A stretch of DNA of 64,000 nt from Rattus norvegicus (GCF_036323735.1 NC_086021.1:132646976-132710975); one strand, 5' to 3'; shown: positions 37,473 to 50,230, counted from the first letter of the stretch. Notes: generated from the sequence alone by a model not told the origin. Program-made: numbers and translations.

Positions 37473-38919
37473 TGTACACAGCACATTTAGACTCTTTTAT
37501 TTGCAGAGAGTTGCTATTAAAATGTGAGCTGACAAGGGAGGGAAGAAGGCACAGTCATTCATTATCTGTGATCTGTGCTTCCTCTGACCCTTTACCAGCC
37601 AAATGGGGACATCATCAGAACTGAGATTAATTCAGGCACCTGAACATGCAAAGAAAAATTTCTTTCCTTGGGAGAAACCTTAATCAAAACCTCTTCCAAT
37701 GTCATGTAGAAATCTCCCCTGGATATTCAAAAGCCAGTGCAGCCGAGAACACACATATGATCAGACATAGTGGCCTCTACTCCTAGTCCCCATTTCATTT
37801 GTCTCCTGATTTCCTTTTCCTTTCAATTTGCCTTTTTCTCAAATGGATCCCTCATCCCACCCTACCCCACTACCACACAGTGATGACTGGTGGAATCGCA
37901 GTCAGGACTCTCGGTGGCTCAGGCCTATTTGAGGAGATTCCTTTGCCTATTTCACCCCATCCATCTCTCCAGGATATGGAAATTGTACTGCAAAGAGGAG
38001 CAGCACTTCCTGGGACTCACTGAGCCAGACCTGAGGCAGTGGCTTTAGTAGAGGAGGAGACACCATCTAAACAGCACATTCAAGCCGCAAAGGCCTTGAG
38101 CGGTTGCAACCCAGTGGCTGGTATAGAAGGCTAGCAAGTGTGCCAAGGGACAAGGCAAGCTTTTACTTTTATTTTGTATCAATATTACATGTGTTCCAAC
38201 AAATCAAAAAAGCAGTTCTGAGAGACAGCAATGCTGGAAGGTTTGTGTGCCTTTTGGTATCCTCGGATTCCCATCGACTGAAGCCAGAAATAATATCATG
38301 AGCCAATCTAGCCATTACACCAATAGGGTCATTGGCTGCAAGACAAACTTGTAATTATATGTTTCCTCAAATATTTCATTGCAAAATGGAAAATATAAGT
38401 TAAATTTTGTCCTAAGAGTCTAAATTAACTGACGAACTCCAAAAATAAGTATTCTAGGTTATTTGGAAGATAAGGTGACCAGTCCCCTGGTTCGTGTCTC
38501 ATACAGAAGGTACCAGCAGCCCTGGGCCCTTGCCTGTGAATAAGCAGGTTGGTCTATGAGATCTCTGTGTGGTGATTGGCATGCTATGAGCCACCACCGT
38601 GCTCTGTCTCTTGGTTTGCGTCTCTCTGTTTGAAGACAGCAAGATTCCTCTGGCCTCTCATGCTGTTTGTTCATTGGTTCCCATGAGTTCCTGGAGAGAT
38701 ATCCAGTCTTCTCAAGCATCTTACAAAGTATATTTTGGTTCACACACTTATTCATTTACTGCACGGACACTTAGCATGGAAAGAAAGGGCCTTATTTGGA
38801 AGCACATGTGGTCAGGGGCAGAATCAGGATGAAAGTACCAATCCATGCAGCCTGAACAGGAAAATGCAGGTGGTTAAAATGCTGGTCTAAATTGTCAGGA
38901 CCTTATAGGAAGTAGCATT
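36726..38919. other. Mostly single-copy
   Basis: A MIR-like antisense piece is possible at 37090-37195 (ataactgaggaaacgaaacc and caggttacctgactctccc). No gene is recognised. Confidence 0.4.
37425..37471 (+). repeat. (GT)23 microsatellite
   Basis: A perfect GT run preceded by a C10 run. Confidence 0.97.
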
Positions 38920-39130
38920 TTCTGGCATCTGATATGCCAAGCATTGTTCTGGAGACTTGGTTACTTAACCTGGTCAGCAGCTCTGTGGGAAAGGGACCAC
39001 ACTAGTTCTATTTCACAAAGGAGGAAGTTAGGGCACAGGGAAGTTAAGCCGGTAAACAGTAAGCAGAAGAGATGGGATTTGAGCCCAGACTTGCCAACTC
39101 TGAAAGTTCTACATTTGCCTCTACCCTACC
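38920..39130 (-). repeat. MIR SINE
   Basis: Antisense order: ctgatatgccaagcattgtt, aaaggaggaagttagggcac, agggaagttaagccggtaaa, gatgggatttgagcccagac. Confidence 0.7.
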
Positions 39131-40369
39131 CTGGCTGTGGTAAAGATGATTATCCCCTTATGAAGGCAGGAAAAGAGCCAGGGCAGCATGCACAACTTGT
39201 CCAGGAGTGTGTATGGCACAGCTCTGGCTGGTGAGTTGCCCAATCTTGAGGTTTCTCTATGAATGCTTAGTGTGCTTCTACAACAAAGTACCCTGGGCAT
39301 TGTGAACCCTCTCCTGCAGTTCATGGAGGCAGAGTGTGCCTGTCTGAGTACCTCTTAAATACCCCACTTCTCAAAAAAGTCCTGCATCCAGGCATATGGG
39401 TACGACAAATGAACTCCGGGGCTACATTAAAACGGCAGAATACAGAATGGAGAGGAAGAGTCCCCTGTGCCTGGGCTGAAAAAGTAAGACTTGGGAAAAC
39501 AAAGACCTCAGGCAGTGGAGACAACCAAACATGGTCACTGTCATACGAAGCATGAAGCCTGGACCATCCAGTGACTGGCTATACAAGTTCGGTGTCTTGG
39601 TTACTCTGCTGTGAAATAAACGTCCTGCGTATGGCATGAGCCTCCTTAAACACAGGGTTGGATTCCAGTGATAAGTGAAAAAAATGAGGTAAAGAGGGAA
39701 AAAGAGCATTAGAGCTTTATTGACAAGACCTAAGCAAGCAAATCACTTCCCCACCATTCTCTTCATTAGGAATTTAACGACAGCAAATTACAGAGAAACG
39801 GCCTCACTGTTGGGTGGGACTCTGGCAATATTCTAAATGTCTGCATCCTAGAGAAAGCATCCTGAGGTTTGAAGCCAGATGTGCAGGTGGCCATACTTTG
39901 GAATTGTTACCTGCCATACTTGATTCAGTAACTGAAATCTGGAGCATGGAAGGATTTTTTTTCCCAAGAGAACTACAGTAAATTCAACACTTGGAAATAA
40001 GGTGTGTTGTGTGCTTGTCTGCAGTGGGTGCCCAGTGTAAATTCTCATCTCAGACTTGAAGTTAAGCCTGGGAAAACAGAAATGGCCTTTTGTTCCTTAG
40101 ATAGTTACTGAACTTCTCAATAAAACACCTTACCTGGCAAAGGATGGAGCTTGTTAACAGACCTTGTTAGAGCAAGCAAGGGTCAAGGTGGAAGTCCTGG
40201 CACTGGGTTCTTCCTGATGATCCCAGGACTTCTCCTGGGACCCTCTCTTAAGATGAAATTTAGACAGTTCAACCTTTTCACACTATTGCATCTACCTTAG
40301 GCCGCTGACGCTGAATGGAAACAACCAGTAAAGAAAATTGATGTCAAGCCCAGGATGTAGAATCTCTGG
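39131..40369. other. Single-copy region
   Basis: A short rodent repeat scrap may be present at 39585-39640. Nothing else is recognised. Confidence 0.35.
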
Positions 40370-40470
40370 TACTCTCCCTCTATCTCTCTGTCTCTGTCTC
40401 CGTGTGTGTCTTTCTCTCTGTCTTTGTCTCTCTCTGTCTCTCTCTGTCTCCCTCTCCCTCTGCCTCTCCC

Positions 40471-40524
<54 letters not shown>
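40370..40524 (+). repeat. (CT/TCTG)n then (CA)25
   Basis: A pyrimidine-rich imperfect array (40370-40474) is followed by a perfect CA run (40475-40524). The frames on both strands are low-complexity artefacts. Confidence 0.96.
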
Positions 40525-40525
<1 letters not shown>

Positions 40526-41245
40526 CTTTACTTATATGAGAAGAAAAATCTCTGTACAGATCCATTTAGAACAGGCCCTGATTATTCCCAGGACTCAACA
40601 TGCTCTCTAAACAAATACTGAGCTTCAAAGGTGCACAATGATTCAAGCAAACAGATGAAAATATTTGAAACACAAAGATTCTTTTTTTTGCACAACAACC
40701 CTAACTTTGACTCACCAATTTCAAATGAGAAAACTCATTTATTTTAGAGGCCAATCGATGATCTTCGGGGGCAACTCCATAAATGAGTTTCTCATAAGGT
40801 GTAGATGGGGCATCTTGGCCATGCCAGTGGCTATGGGGAGGTCCCTCAAGTCAGTCTTTTCCAGAGAAGTCTTTCCTCACAGATCCCAACTTTACATTGC
40901 CCCTCTAAGTAGAAACCAGAATGAAAAGCAAGACAAACAGGTCAAAGCAAACAGTGTCTCAAGATACTATTCATGAGGAAACCCCAACAAAGGACATCTT
41001 CAAAAGGGAAAGATGAAAGAAGGCGAGGCTTTTTGCTGGCATTTGAGCCCAAATTTGCTGCGTCATTGCTGTGTGCCTTGGAGCAGGGCATGAGAAGCTC
41101 TTTGATTGCCACAGAACAACTGCACCTCTGTCGAAGTGCCCCTCATGACTCGTGTGGTGCAGCAGTAAAGAGAGAGGAAAGTGCAGATGTGAGGGGGAAG
41201 ATCACAGCAGAAGGCCCCTTGACTGCCACTGCCCCTACCCCTGGC
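40525..41245. other. Single-copy region
   Basis: Nothing recognised. Confidence 0.35.
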
Positions 41246-41439
41246 AAAAGAAAAAAGAGAAGAGAAGAGAAGAGAAGAGAGGAGAGGAGAGGAGAGGAGA
41301 GGAGAGGAGAGGAGAGGAGAGGAGAGGAGAGGAGAGGAGAAGAGAAGAGGAAAAGATAAGAACAGAACAGAACAGAAAAGAAAAGAAAAGAAAAGAAAAG
41401 AAAAGGAAAGGAAAGGAAAGAAAAGAAAAGAAAAAACAA
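41246..41439 (+). repeat. Polypurine tract: (GGAGA)n, (GAAAA)n
   Basis: agaga/agaag units lead to about twelve ggaga units (41281-41340). A short part with three aacag units follows, then gaaaa and ggaaa units to about 41435. On the plus strand it is purine apart from a few interruptions near 41357 and 41362-41374. Confidence 0.96.
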
Positions 41440-44279
41440 AGGGGCAGGACTAAGAAAAGAGAGGAACCCTTACAGGGCATCCATTGACTCAGGGAGCTAT
41501 GGGAGAGCTGACTTGTTCATTCTTGATTGTGGAACTGAGTGAGTTGTGTAAGCATCGCCTTCGTGGCAGCAAACACCTTCCTCTGATACCCTCGTGTGAA
41601 GCAGAGTATGGTATCTAATTCACATAGTACAGTTTTTTAAATTAACAGTTCAAGAGTTCTTCCCATGAACCAGGTCCTGTGCTAAACTCTTCACTAACAT
41701 GGACTCATTTCCTCCCCTGGGCAAGAATTCTCAATATGTGACAACGTGGTCAATAACGGCGATTCATCTGATTATCATCAGCCCCATCCTTTCTCCACAT
41801 TAGTGAGAAACACTTTTCAGCTTCTACTTCCTGGATAGTAACGCTCAATTCACAAAACAAGACACAGAGCACTTTCCACAGCAAAGACTGGGAACCCAAA
41901 GAGCATTCGAGAAGCTCTAAGAACCAGAGTACCTCTCACCTTGAGTTTTATTAAGAAGAACTAAATGCAAAGATACTATGCAATCATTAAACCATGTTTA
42001 CAAGAAATAGACAATTCTACTTAATAAACCACCATGGAGGACAAAGACGAGAAAGCATGGATAGAAAAGAATATGGAAACATAAAAATGTTCTGTCTTAA
42101 GAAGTAGCACATTTCCAGCCCTGAGCTGGAAAGCCTGTGTAGGCTATTTCCTCTGTCCTTAGTGTGCTGAGGGTCAGGATGATCTTAGATACTGTTTCAT
42201 CCACAGACAAGGATGGGATAATACTCCACTACACATCAGATGCTTCTCACATTATCATTTTAGTTCCTTCAATAACCCTGCTAGAGAGCCCTGTTTGAAT
42301 TTACATTTTTGAAAGAAGTGTAGGTCTTGTTCAGTTTGTTCTCAAATCTGGGGCTGTGGACCATTGTAACTCCCAGCCTCAGGTCTACAAGGCAACAGAC
42401 ATTTCATTTGACACTTTTGTGCCCTTGGCCAAATGGACCAGAGTGAGAGAATTTTATCAAAGCCACAGTATATCTAGGTGTTTGTTCTGAAGTATCTAGG
42501 GACTGAGCATTTTGTCATAGAATAGTAGAGTTTGTATTCCCTGAGACACACATTACAGTCCCAGAATCAGGATTCTGACCTCCTGGCTTCAATCTCCTTC
42601 AAATCTCTCTCTTTACAGAAACTGCTGACTAGAAAATGATCCATATTCACCGAGTTCACTACAGGCCAAGCTGACCTGGATAATTCTTTTTTGAAATTCT
42701 TTTTTTTTTTTGATTGATTCTACATTGTGTCATATTGACAATCAAAATGGGGCATCATCCTTCTGACTTATCATAGATTCCTGATCTTTATTAACTATCT
42801 CCAAATGACAGACAAATGCTGGATTTTCTTCACGTTATAATCCTAAATTTGGCCATAACCAGTTAACTGGTTCCCTCTGAGGATATACATTCATTAAACA
42901 TATAAACAGCACATATTGTGTTTTTTATGCCCTATATTACATCAGACAATGAAAGGCTCACAAGGACATAGAGATGTCCAGTCCCTACGGAACTCCCATA
43001 TCTCGGAGTCTAAGTCTATAAGGAATCTCAGAAGGGCATCTGCACAGCAATTTAATCAAAGATCTTTAAACATGGAACCCTAAGAACGGGTGTATGAACA
43101 ATGAACAATGATGGAGTCCAAATATCTCTTCCTAACTCCCTCAGCTGAGCGATAATCAAATGGCCATTTACCAAATAATTTGAAATTGCTGAATCCCCTG
43201 GTCGGCCTTCAGAATTAATGCTCGAGATAATGAATGCCCAGTACCTTTAGAGATTTAATTACTGAAAGGACTTACTTTCAGAAAGAGCAGTTAAACAAAC
43301 TCAGAGAGAGAGGAGGAATATTAATGAGGTTTATCTTGAGATGTCCTAGGATCTAGACTCCATCTTCAGGCAAGACATCCATCTTATGAAGACTTCTAGG
43401 ATAGAAGCTGGCACCCTTCTTTTTTGACAGTTCTGGCAACCTGCAGATAGATCTGCAGTGGTAGCTTTTAAAATGTGTCCTTTTTTTATGACCCCTAGTG
43501 TGACTTGTGACAGACCAACAAGAAACAGTCTTGTGTTTAAACTTCATCCAGAACAGAGGGCTTCTTGAGCCAGCAGGGTCGTCTTACTCTGCAACCAGAG
43601 GGACGGAAGAGGGTAGGGGCAGAAGCCAAGATGAAGGGCTACCATGTGCTCAGAGGGTGTTCAGAGTTGAGTGCCTAGGGTAGGCAGGTGATAGTAACTG
43701 GATCTTAATGCTCAGTAATAGGTATCTCTTGTTTATACTACTTAATCATTCAACCTTATTGCTTAGCATTGTGTGGCTTCTACAGCACATGGAAGTCACA
43801 GGTCTTGTGTTACTGTACCACGTGGAAAATGAAGCACAGAAGTTTGGCGGTACTAAATGCTGGTAATGGGATAGTTCATTACTGGTCTATGCCACTTCCT
43901 ATGGCTGGCAGCCATGCTAATAACAGATGTGTGTACCCCCACACCTTGCACACAATCTTCCCCCAGCCTCCCTAACAACACGGCAAGGTGGGTTGTTTCT
44001 AAACTCTCCCTTCTTAATAGAAGGGAAAGCTGGACTTTGGAAAGATTACAGAGTAATTCGCCTCTGGTCTCACAGATGCAGTGATGGAATGGAGTTCCAA
44101 CCTAGGTCATTTGAGACTTACACTTTTATGACTATCCATAGTTTAGAAAATAAACACAATTTACTTTAGAAGAATTCTAAATCCTAACAAATTCTCACCT
44201 AGGTCTTCCAGGCATGTACTGCAATGTATCTAGACAGAGCCAGTCCCCGCCCCCCGCACACCCCATCCCCATCTCACTC
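41440..44279. other. Mostly single-copy; MIR fossils
   Basis: MIR-like antisense scraps are possible near 41640-41740 and 42215-42335, and one better copy is at 43960-44125. 43140-43330 has the texture of conserved noncoding DNA. No gene is recognised. Confidence 0.4.
43960..44125 (-). repeat. MIR SINE fragment
   Basis: aagggaaagctggactttgg, attacagagtaattcgcctc and gagttccaacctaggtcatt follow antisense MIR. Confidence 0.5.
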
Positions 44280-44396
44280 AATGTGCTAGTGCAGACCTGT
44301 GAAGGTGGAAGAAAGAGGCTCACAAGCACTTGGCTAGCCTTGGCTATATAATAAGACTGTCTCAAAAGCAAGAAAACAAACAAACAAACAAAAAAT
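44280..44396 (+). repeat. B1-like SINE fragment
   Basis: cacttggctagccttggcta and aataagactgtctcaaaagc, then (CAAA)n. Only the 3' half is clear. Confidence 0.6.
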
Positions 44397-44861
44397 ACCC
44401 TCTCCACCTCAGCCCTGCCTCCTGGTGCCCAAGACTCTGCTATCTTAGCTCTAAGCCTGGTTCTCCTTCTTCTCTGAGAATCGCAACAGCATCTTTCCTT
44501 CCTCACAATTAAGAGTACAATGACTTCACAGTGTTTTCCTTCTCAAGCAGAATGCACTAAAAGAAATTAACTGTGGACTAGACAGGAATGTTTGCACCCT
44601 AAACAAGACTTTAAAAGAAAATACAGGGTAACTTCCTGAAATGTTTTACTACCCATAATTGCTTTAGATTTGTAGAAATTGAATCTTTTCTCAGGTCTTC
44701 ATGCCAGATGAGACATAGAGAAATGGAAACCTTCCTAAGTCAAAAAGAAGTTAGAAGTCTCTTTGCTCTGCAAGGACCAAAGTTCAGTTCAACAAGTTCT
44801 CAGGGAAGATCCACTAGGAGGCTATTACATAACATAATTTCCTAGGTCAGATCCTTAGCAC

Positions 44862-44935
44862 AGCAAGAAGAAGGAGAAGGAGGAGAGGGATGGTGAGAGA
44901 GAGGAGGGAGAGGGGGGTGGAGGGAAAGAAAGATC
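44862..44935 (+). repeat. GA-rich low-complexity tract
   Basis: aagaagaaggagaaggagga and gagagagaggagggagaggg, almost all purine. Confidence 0.85.
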
Positions 44936-44959
44936 TGTAAATCTCACAAGAAAATTCTT

Positions 44960-45560
44960 GTTCATCTAAGAAATTATTCCTGAGTACCCATGAGACACAA
45001 GGTCCTGTCACAGCACTAAAAATGGCAACAACAAAGATTCGACTGCTTTCATGAAGCAACAGAGAGATGACAGCGCATAAAGAAGGAAATAAACAGTATG
45101 CTACCTACATGGTATTCAGGTGCAGATAAGTTCATGGAGACAGCAAGGCAAGGTGATGGGAATGGTTAGTGTGGAGGATAGAAGGAGACATTCTATTCTG
45201 TGTAGGGTGACAGCCTAAATTCAGACAAGAGACCAAAAAGACTTTAGGAGAGGGCATCCCAGGCAGAACAAGGGCAGCACAGAAGTCACAAGGCAGCCAT
45301 CACCCGAATTCTCTCCAACAGCAGACGGTCGCTGTAGTGGGGGTAAGATGGAGGCATTCTAGAAGACTGCACTCTAGAAGATGAAGGCAATTTGGACGGC
45401 TAGATTCCATTGAGCTCTGTAACCCTTACAAGGAATTAGTCTTAGCCTGGAGCAAACTGAATACTTAAGAGAGGTATTTAGATGGAGAAGAAACGCAACC
45501 TGACTGGCATCCCAAGTATTGCTATGGTGTTGAAAACCAGGAGCTAACACTAAGAGGTTG
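44960..45560 (-). repeat. L2 LINE, antisense
   Basis: Landmarks follow antisense L2 order over 600 bp: gacacaaggtcctgtcacag, caaagattcgactgctttca, aggaaataaacagtatgcta, agagggcatcccaggcagaa, caagggcagcacagaagtca, then ttacaaggaattagtcttag and atttagatggagaagaaacg. Old, non-coding. Confidence 0.65.
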
Positions 45561-46628
45561 CAAGTTAGAAACTCTGTGTGGCCAGGTCAAACTTACAGTC
45601 TCCTCAAGAGTAGGAGAAAGAAGCAGCCCAGACTAAAGGCAGAGAAGTCTCTTTACAGCAATCAAACAAGTAATTACAAAAGTGGAATCTTGCAGTTATA
45701 TTCATGATTATGGTGGGTGCTATCTTTTGATGGGTTTATGGTCAGAGAGCTGCCGGAATATAAAACGGTGAAAACAACTTACAAAGGTGTAAACCACAAG
45801 ATTATTGAAGAAGAACAAATAATTAAAACAAACGGGGAAAAAACAAGCAAACCCAATAAGTTGACCTTTAGCTGAGGACATGATTAGAGAGGAGAAAAAC
45901 ACCATAAAGAACAATACAGAAAGACATCAAAGCCTAACATTGCTTAATTAAAAAAGAAAACATTGAGTCAGCAACCCCTTAACAGTATTAGCTCTATGAA
46001 GCTAACTGGTACCTCATAGTCCCCTGTCACTTGCTCCATTCATCCAAACTCGTCACTTGCCAAAGTCAGCCTAACCTGGTTTTCCCACTAATGACCAGCT
46101 ATAGGGAAAGGCAAAGAAAAGAAGAATTTCTATTTCTTTCCTGAATTTTTTGGGCTAGGAATTATAAAGACCAGAGCTACAACATCCAGCTGTGATTCGT
46201 CTGTGATGTCTAGTGCCTAGACAGATCCTGTAACCCACTCACCCTGCAACTATATCCTCGAGCCTTGTTTGTCCTTTATTTATCATTAACTCTTTTTTTA
46301 TATAGTCATTATGGAGTGACCCATCTTTTATTTACAGCTTTCCCCTACTAAACTTTATGGCTCATTTATGGTCACTTACACGGCTAGGAAAGATCTTCAT
46401 CTACGCTGCCCAGCTTCTAGAGCAGTCTTTGGGATGCTTGCCTGAAGGCATTTTGAAGTCAACAAATTGAAAGAGTTTATAAAGTCAGCACAAGAACTCA
46501 AAGAACTCTTTGAAAATCTCTGTTGAATGGAGATGGTCATCTTGTTTGGTTCTAACCCCCTGTCTTAGTAGATCTAGGTTAGATTGACCTCTGCTTCAAT
46601 TGCTAGAAAGTATGATCAGGTCTGTCTG

Positions 46629-46691
<63 letters not shown>

Positions 46692-47189
46692 TCTAACAAA
46701 TGGAAACAAGGTATGAATTGGATCGCTGACTGGTGAGAGGCCCTGGAGAGGGACCCTCAGAGGACAAGATGTCTCTTGCACTGTCCAGCTTAATTCAGCC
46801 ACTTGAGTGGCCTTGGCTGTACCAGGTAAAACAGAAAAATCAGAGCAGATTCAAGCCAACCCACAGGATTGTGGGAAAAATAACATCACTCGTTACATAG
46901 CAACAAAAAAGAATTGATATGGGTACTCATGGGAGAAATGGGACAGAGGAGGAGAAGGGCTGGCTGGTTTAGCAACTGCATTAATGCGGCCGGCCTCTTA
47001 GTTATTAGTATTTTCTTCCACACATCACAAAGCCAATTTCGCTAACAGTGATCCTCAGGTCGGTGCCGACTGAAAGAATTATCTGGTAAATTTTGCTAAA
47101 ATCCAGGTTTTATAACCCTCCCTTTATCAACATATAGTAGGTCTGAGAAGGGGGTCCAGAACCAGGTCCTCTTGCAACTCTTTAAGCAA
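45561..47189. other. Single-copy with (TC)28
   Basis: Apart from the TC array nothing is recognised. Confidence 0.4.
46630..46687 (+). repeat. (TC)28 microsatellite
   Basis: A perfect TC run of about 57 bp. Confidence 0.98.
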
Positions 47190-47385
47190 TTCTTATGAAC
47201 ATCCATGTATCAGCATCCTTATCTATGAATTTCCTGAGGACAGCAAGGAGCTTTATCCATCCACCCTTTGGGCCTGATATGGTCTTTGGCACACATAGGG
47301 ATGAAACTCCTGTTAGAGGATCAACAAATAAATGAATGAATGGATAGATGGATGAAGGAGTGGATGGATGAATTGAAAACAAGAA
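47190..47385 (+). repeat. L2 3' end with GAAT/GGAT tail
   Basis: tgaatttcctgaggacagca, aggagctttatccatccacc, tctttggcacacatagggat, acaaataaatgaatgaatgg and then tggatgg units follow the L2 tail. Confidence 0.65.
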
Positions 47386-48366
47386 TGGGGTCATTTAGAG
47401 CCATTGTGGTATCCTAAAGCATGTTTGAGAGGCTCTCATCCACTTGTACCCCCTGAGTCCTGTGGCAACCCTACATGCTCTGTTCTTCCCTCTTCGTGGC
47501 TATGCCCTTAGGAGGCAGAAGGAGTGAGTGCACAGACAGTGTCAGGGAAGGGAGTGTGGGTATGCAATGTTGACACTGCTGTCAGTCCTGAAAAATAAAC
47601 ACTAAGTCCAGTTCCTCTCCTTCCTTGAGAAGATGTTTAGATTCAAGGGCAGGGACAGTTCGGGGATCTTGGAGAGGAATCACTGTCAAAGGGCTTCAAG
47701 ACCTGCATTTTAAAAACCTGGAAACCTAAACGGTTTCCTCTCCCATTGTGGCTCTCGACATTTCCCTGAATAAAGGAAAGATCCAGAGAAACCATTTCAG
47801 GGTGTTTCCGCCATTGACTAATTCTTCCAGATCTGCACCTACTCACGCTGCCTGATGGCTGCTGTTCCCTGCTGACTTCACTCACAAGTGACACCGCAAA
47901 CTCTCCTGGTACAAGGAGCGAACACACCCAGAGGAGCCACACTAAAAAGCAGCAGGAATGAAGCCTAAGGACCATTTTACAGGAAAATGTAAATGCCAAG
48001 CTAGAACAGTAACTGCAGGTGCCTTGCATGAAAAGCCTCTAAAATTAAAGAATCAACACTAGGTACCAAAATCTGTATGCAATGACATGAGTCACACTTA
48101 CTCATGGGGAAAGGACTTAAGGGTTGGTAAAGAGGAAGCTCTTCAGAAACCCACCGTCTGAAGTTAACCACTGCTAACATTTTAGAACCGACACATCTGG
48201 ATTATCATACACACGGTGCTATCTATGTGATAGGCCTTCCTCTTTGAGAAAGTCTGAACAATTTCTCACAGGTTTTATAGATGTGCACGTTCATTAATGA
48301 TTGGACACAATCGGTTGTTGAATCAGTGATTAGACACAATCATTAGATTAATTGAAATCTCTTCTT
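47386..48366. other. Single-copy; small secreted-like open frame
   Basis: A minus-strand open frame at 47643-47975 is described among the findings. Two near-identical 15-mers lie at 48298-48312 and 48327-48341. Confidence 0.35.
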
Positions 48367-48540
48367 TCTTCTCTTTTTGTGTTGTTGTTGTTGTTGTTGT
48401 TTCTGAGACAGGATTTTGCTGTGCAACTCTGGCTGTCCTGAAACTCGCTCTGTAAACAAGGTTCACTTCAAACTCAGAGATCTACCTGCCTCTGCCTCGT
48501 GAGTGCTGGAATTAAAGATATTTGCCATGATGCCCAGTTC
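48367..48540 (-). repeat. B1 SINE, full length
   Basis: Antisense order: (GTT)n in the tail, ctgagacaggattttgctgt, ggctgtcctgaaactcgctc, cctgcctctgcctcgtgagt, gctggaattaaagatatttg, ccatgatgccc. Confidence 0.9.
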
Positions 48541-48597
48541 AAAATATCTTTTTCTTTAAGAAATAACATTTCATTATAGCTCAAGATACAAATGCAT

Positions 48598-48785
48598 ATA
48601 CATGCACATACATGTTCACATATACAAACAGTCATATGTACACACAAACAAACCTGCACATACACATATACATGCATGCATACATACATACACATGCAAA
48701 CACATACATTTATACATTTATATACATATACATATATATACATATGAGCATATATATATACACATGCAAACACACATACACACCA
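48598..48785 (+). repeat. (ACAT/ATAC)n compound microsatellite
   Basis: Imperfect acatac, atatac and acacac units cover about 190 bp. Confidence 0.9.
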
Positions 48786-48824
48786 TTTTCTGAAGATAAC
48801 TTTTATTAGAAGAATATCAGGGTC

Positions 48825-49600
48825 CACTTTTTTAAATTTTTCTCTCACAGACATCCTGCCTGAAGTCTCCCCCTCTCCACTTCTCCCAGCCTCCCACTCC
48901 CCTCATCCCAGACCCACTGCTCCTCTGCTTCCCTTCAGAAAAGAGCAGGCCTCCCAGGGATTTCAACTGAAGACAGCGTAATAAGATGCAAAACCCCTCA
49001 TATCAAGACTGAACACTGCAACCCAGCAGGAGGAAAGGGGTCTCAAGAGCAGGCAAAGAGTGACACACATACTCCCACTGTTAGGACTCTCAACAAATAC
49101 CCTGGGCTAAGGAACCACAGCATACATGCAGAGAATCTAGTGCTGACCCATGCAGGCTCCATGATTGCTGCTGCAGTCTCTGGGAGCCCCTATGAGCTGT
49201 GCTTAGCTGATTCTGCAGGCTGTGTTCTCTGATGTCCTCAACCCCTCTGGCTCCTACAATCCTATCCTTCTCTCTTCAGTGGGTTCTCTGAGCTCTGCCT
49301 AATGTTTGGGCATGGGTCTCTGCATCTGTAGTGGGGTGATCTATGAATATAAATATAGCAGAGTATTATTAGAGACCATTTCATTGCCTTTTTTGGGGGG
49401 GGTCAGTTGTGTTTGGCTCTATGCCAGGTCTTGGAGCCATCCAAGCAGTGTTCCTCATGAGTTCCCTCTCTTGGGCCTCAAGTTAGACCAGTCATTGGTT
49501 GACCACTCCCACAAGCTCTAAGTCATCATTGCCCTAGCACATTTTGCAGGCAGATGTTGTGGGTTGAAGGTTTTGTGGCTGAGACGGTGTCTTAGTCCTA
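48825..49600 (-). repeat. Older rodent L1 (Lx-type) 3' UTR
   Basis: From ttttaaatttttctctcaca, with acatcctgcctgaagtctcc and ccccctctccacttctccc (antisense polypurine tract), then cctcccagggatttcaactg, catgattgctgctgcagtct, ggttctctgagctctgccta and agaccatttcattgcctttt, this has the order of Lx-family L1 3' UTRs. No ORF2 is kept. Confidence 0.65.
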
Positions 49601-49778
49601 CCACTGGGGGCCTTGCCAGGTCCAAAACTTTTAATAAAATATTACCAAATCCTAAAAAAAAAAAGTCTTCTCAAAATTTGGCCTCAGCTTTCTCACTGGC
49701 CATGTGTGAGAAGCTTCTGCTCCACATTCTTGCCATTCTAGCCTTTTCTATATTTTTTGTCTTAATCTGTGCTTAAGA

Positions 49779-49935
49779 GGCGCTGGAGAGATGGCTCATT
49801 GGTTAAGAGCCCTTGCTGCTTTTGCAGAGGACCTAGGTTCAATTCCTAGCAGCAACACAGTGGTCAATAACCATTTATAACTCCTGTTCCAGGGAATCCA
49901 GGAATTCATGGGAAGCACATACATGCAAGCAAAAT
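49779..49935 (+). repeat. B2 SINE
   Basis: aggcgctggagagatggctc, gttaagagcccttgctgctt, gcagaggacctaggttcaat and tcctagcagcaacacagtgg give the tRNA-like B2 head with recognisable A and B boxes. Confidence 0.9.
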
Positions 49936-50124
49936 ATCAGCCTTTCTGTGAGAACCCTTTCCTGGGCTGTTGCTGTCTTTTACATTTGTTTATGAGCTGT
50001 TCTGAACTGGTTCAGGAATACACTTTCTAAAGTCCTTGTTTAAGGAACTTGGGACCTACTTGCTCTGTCTAGACCTTGGTTTGTTATTGTATAAAAGAGA
50101 GATCATAATCGCACCTCAAAGTCA

Positions 50125-50230
50125 AACAACTATGCAATCCCAATTACTCAGAGGCTAAAGCAAGAGACCACCATCAGTTCAAAACTAACCTTGACAATTT
50201 AATGAGCCCCTAGCTCAAAATAAAAGTTTG
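50125..50230 (+). repeat. B1-like SINE fragment
   Basis: atgcaatcccaattactcag, aggctaaagcaagagaccac and gttcaaaactaaccttgaca show a diverged B1/PB1 pattern. Confidence 0.55.

Noticed and set aside
41143..41487. Arg-Glu and Ser-Leu-Phe rich frames
   Set aside because: Translation of a polypurine tract.
48597..48860. CRISPR-like or other regular array
   Set aside because: Simple (ACAT/ATAC)n microsatellite with no unique spacers.
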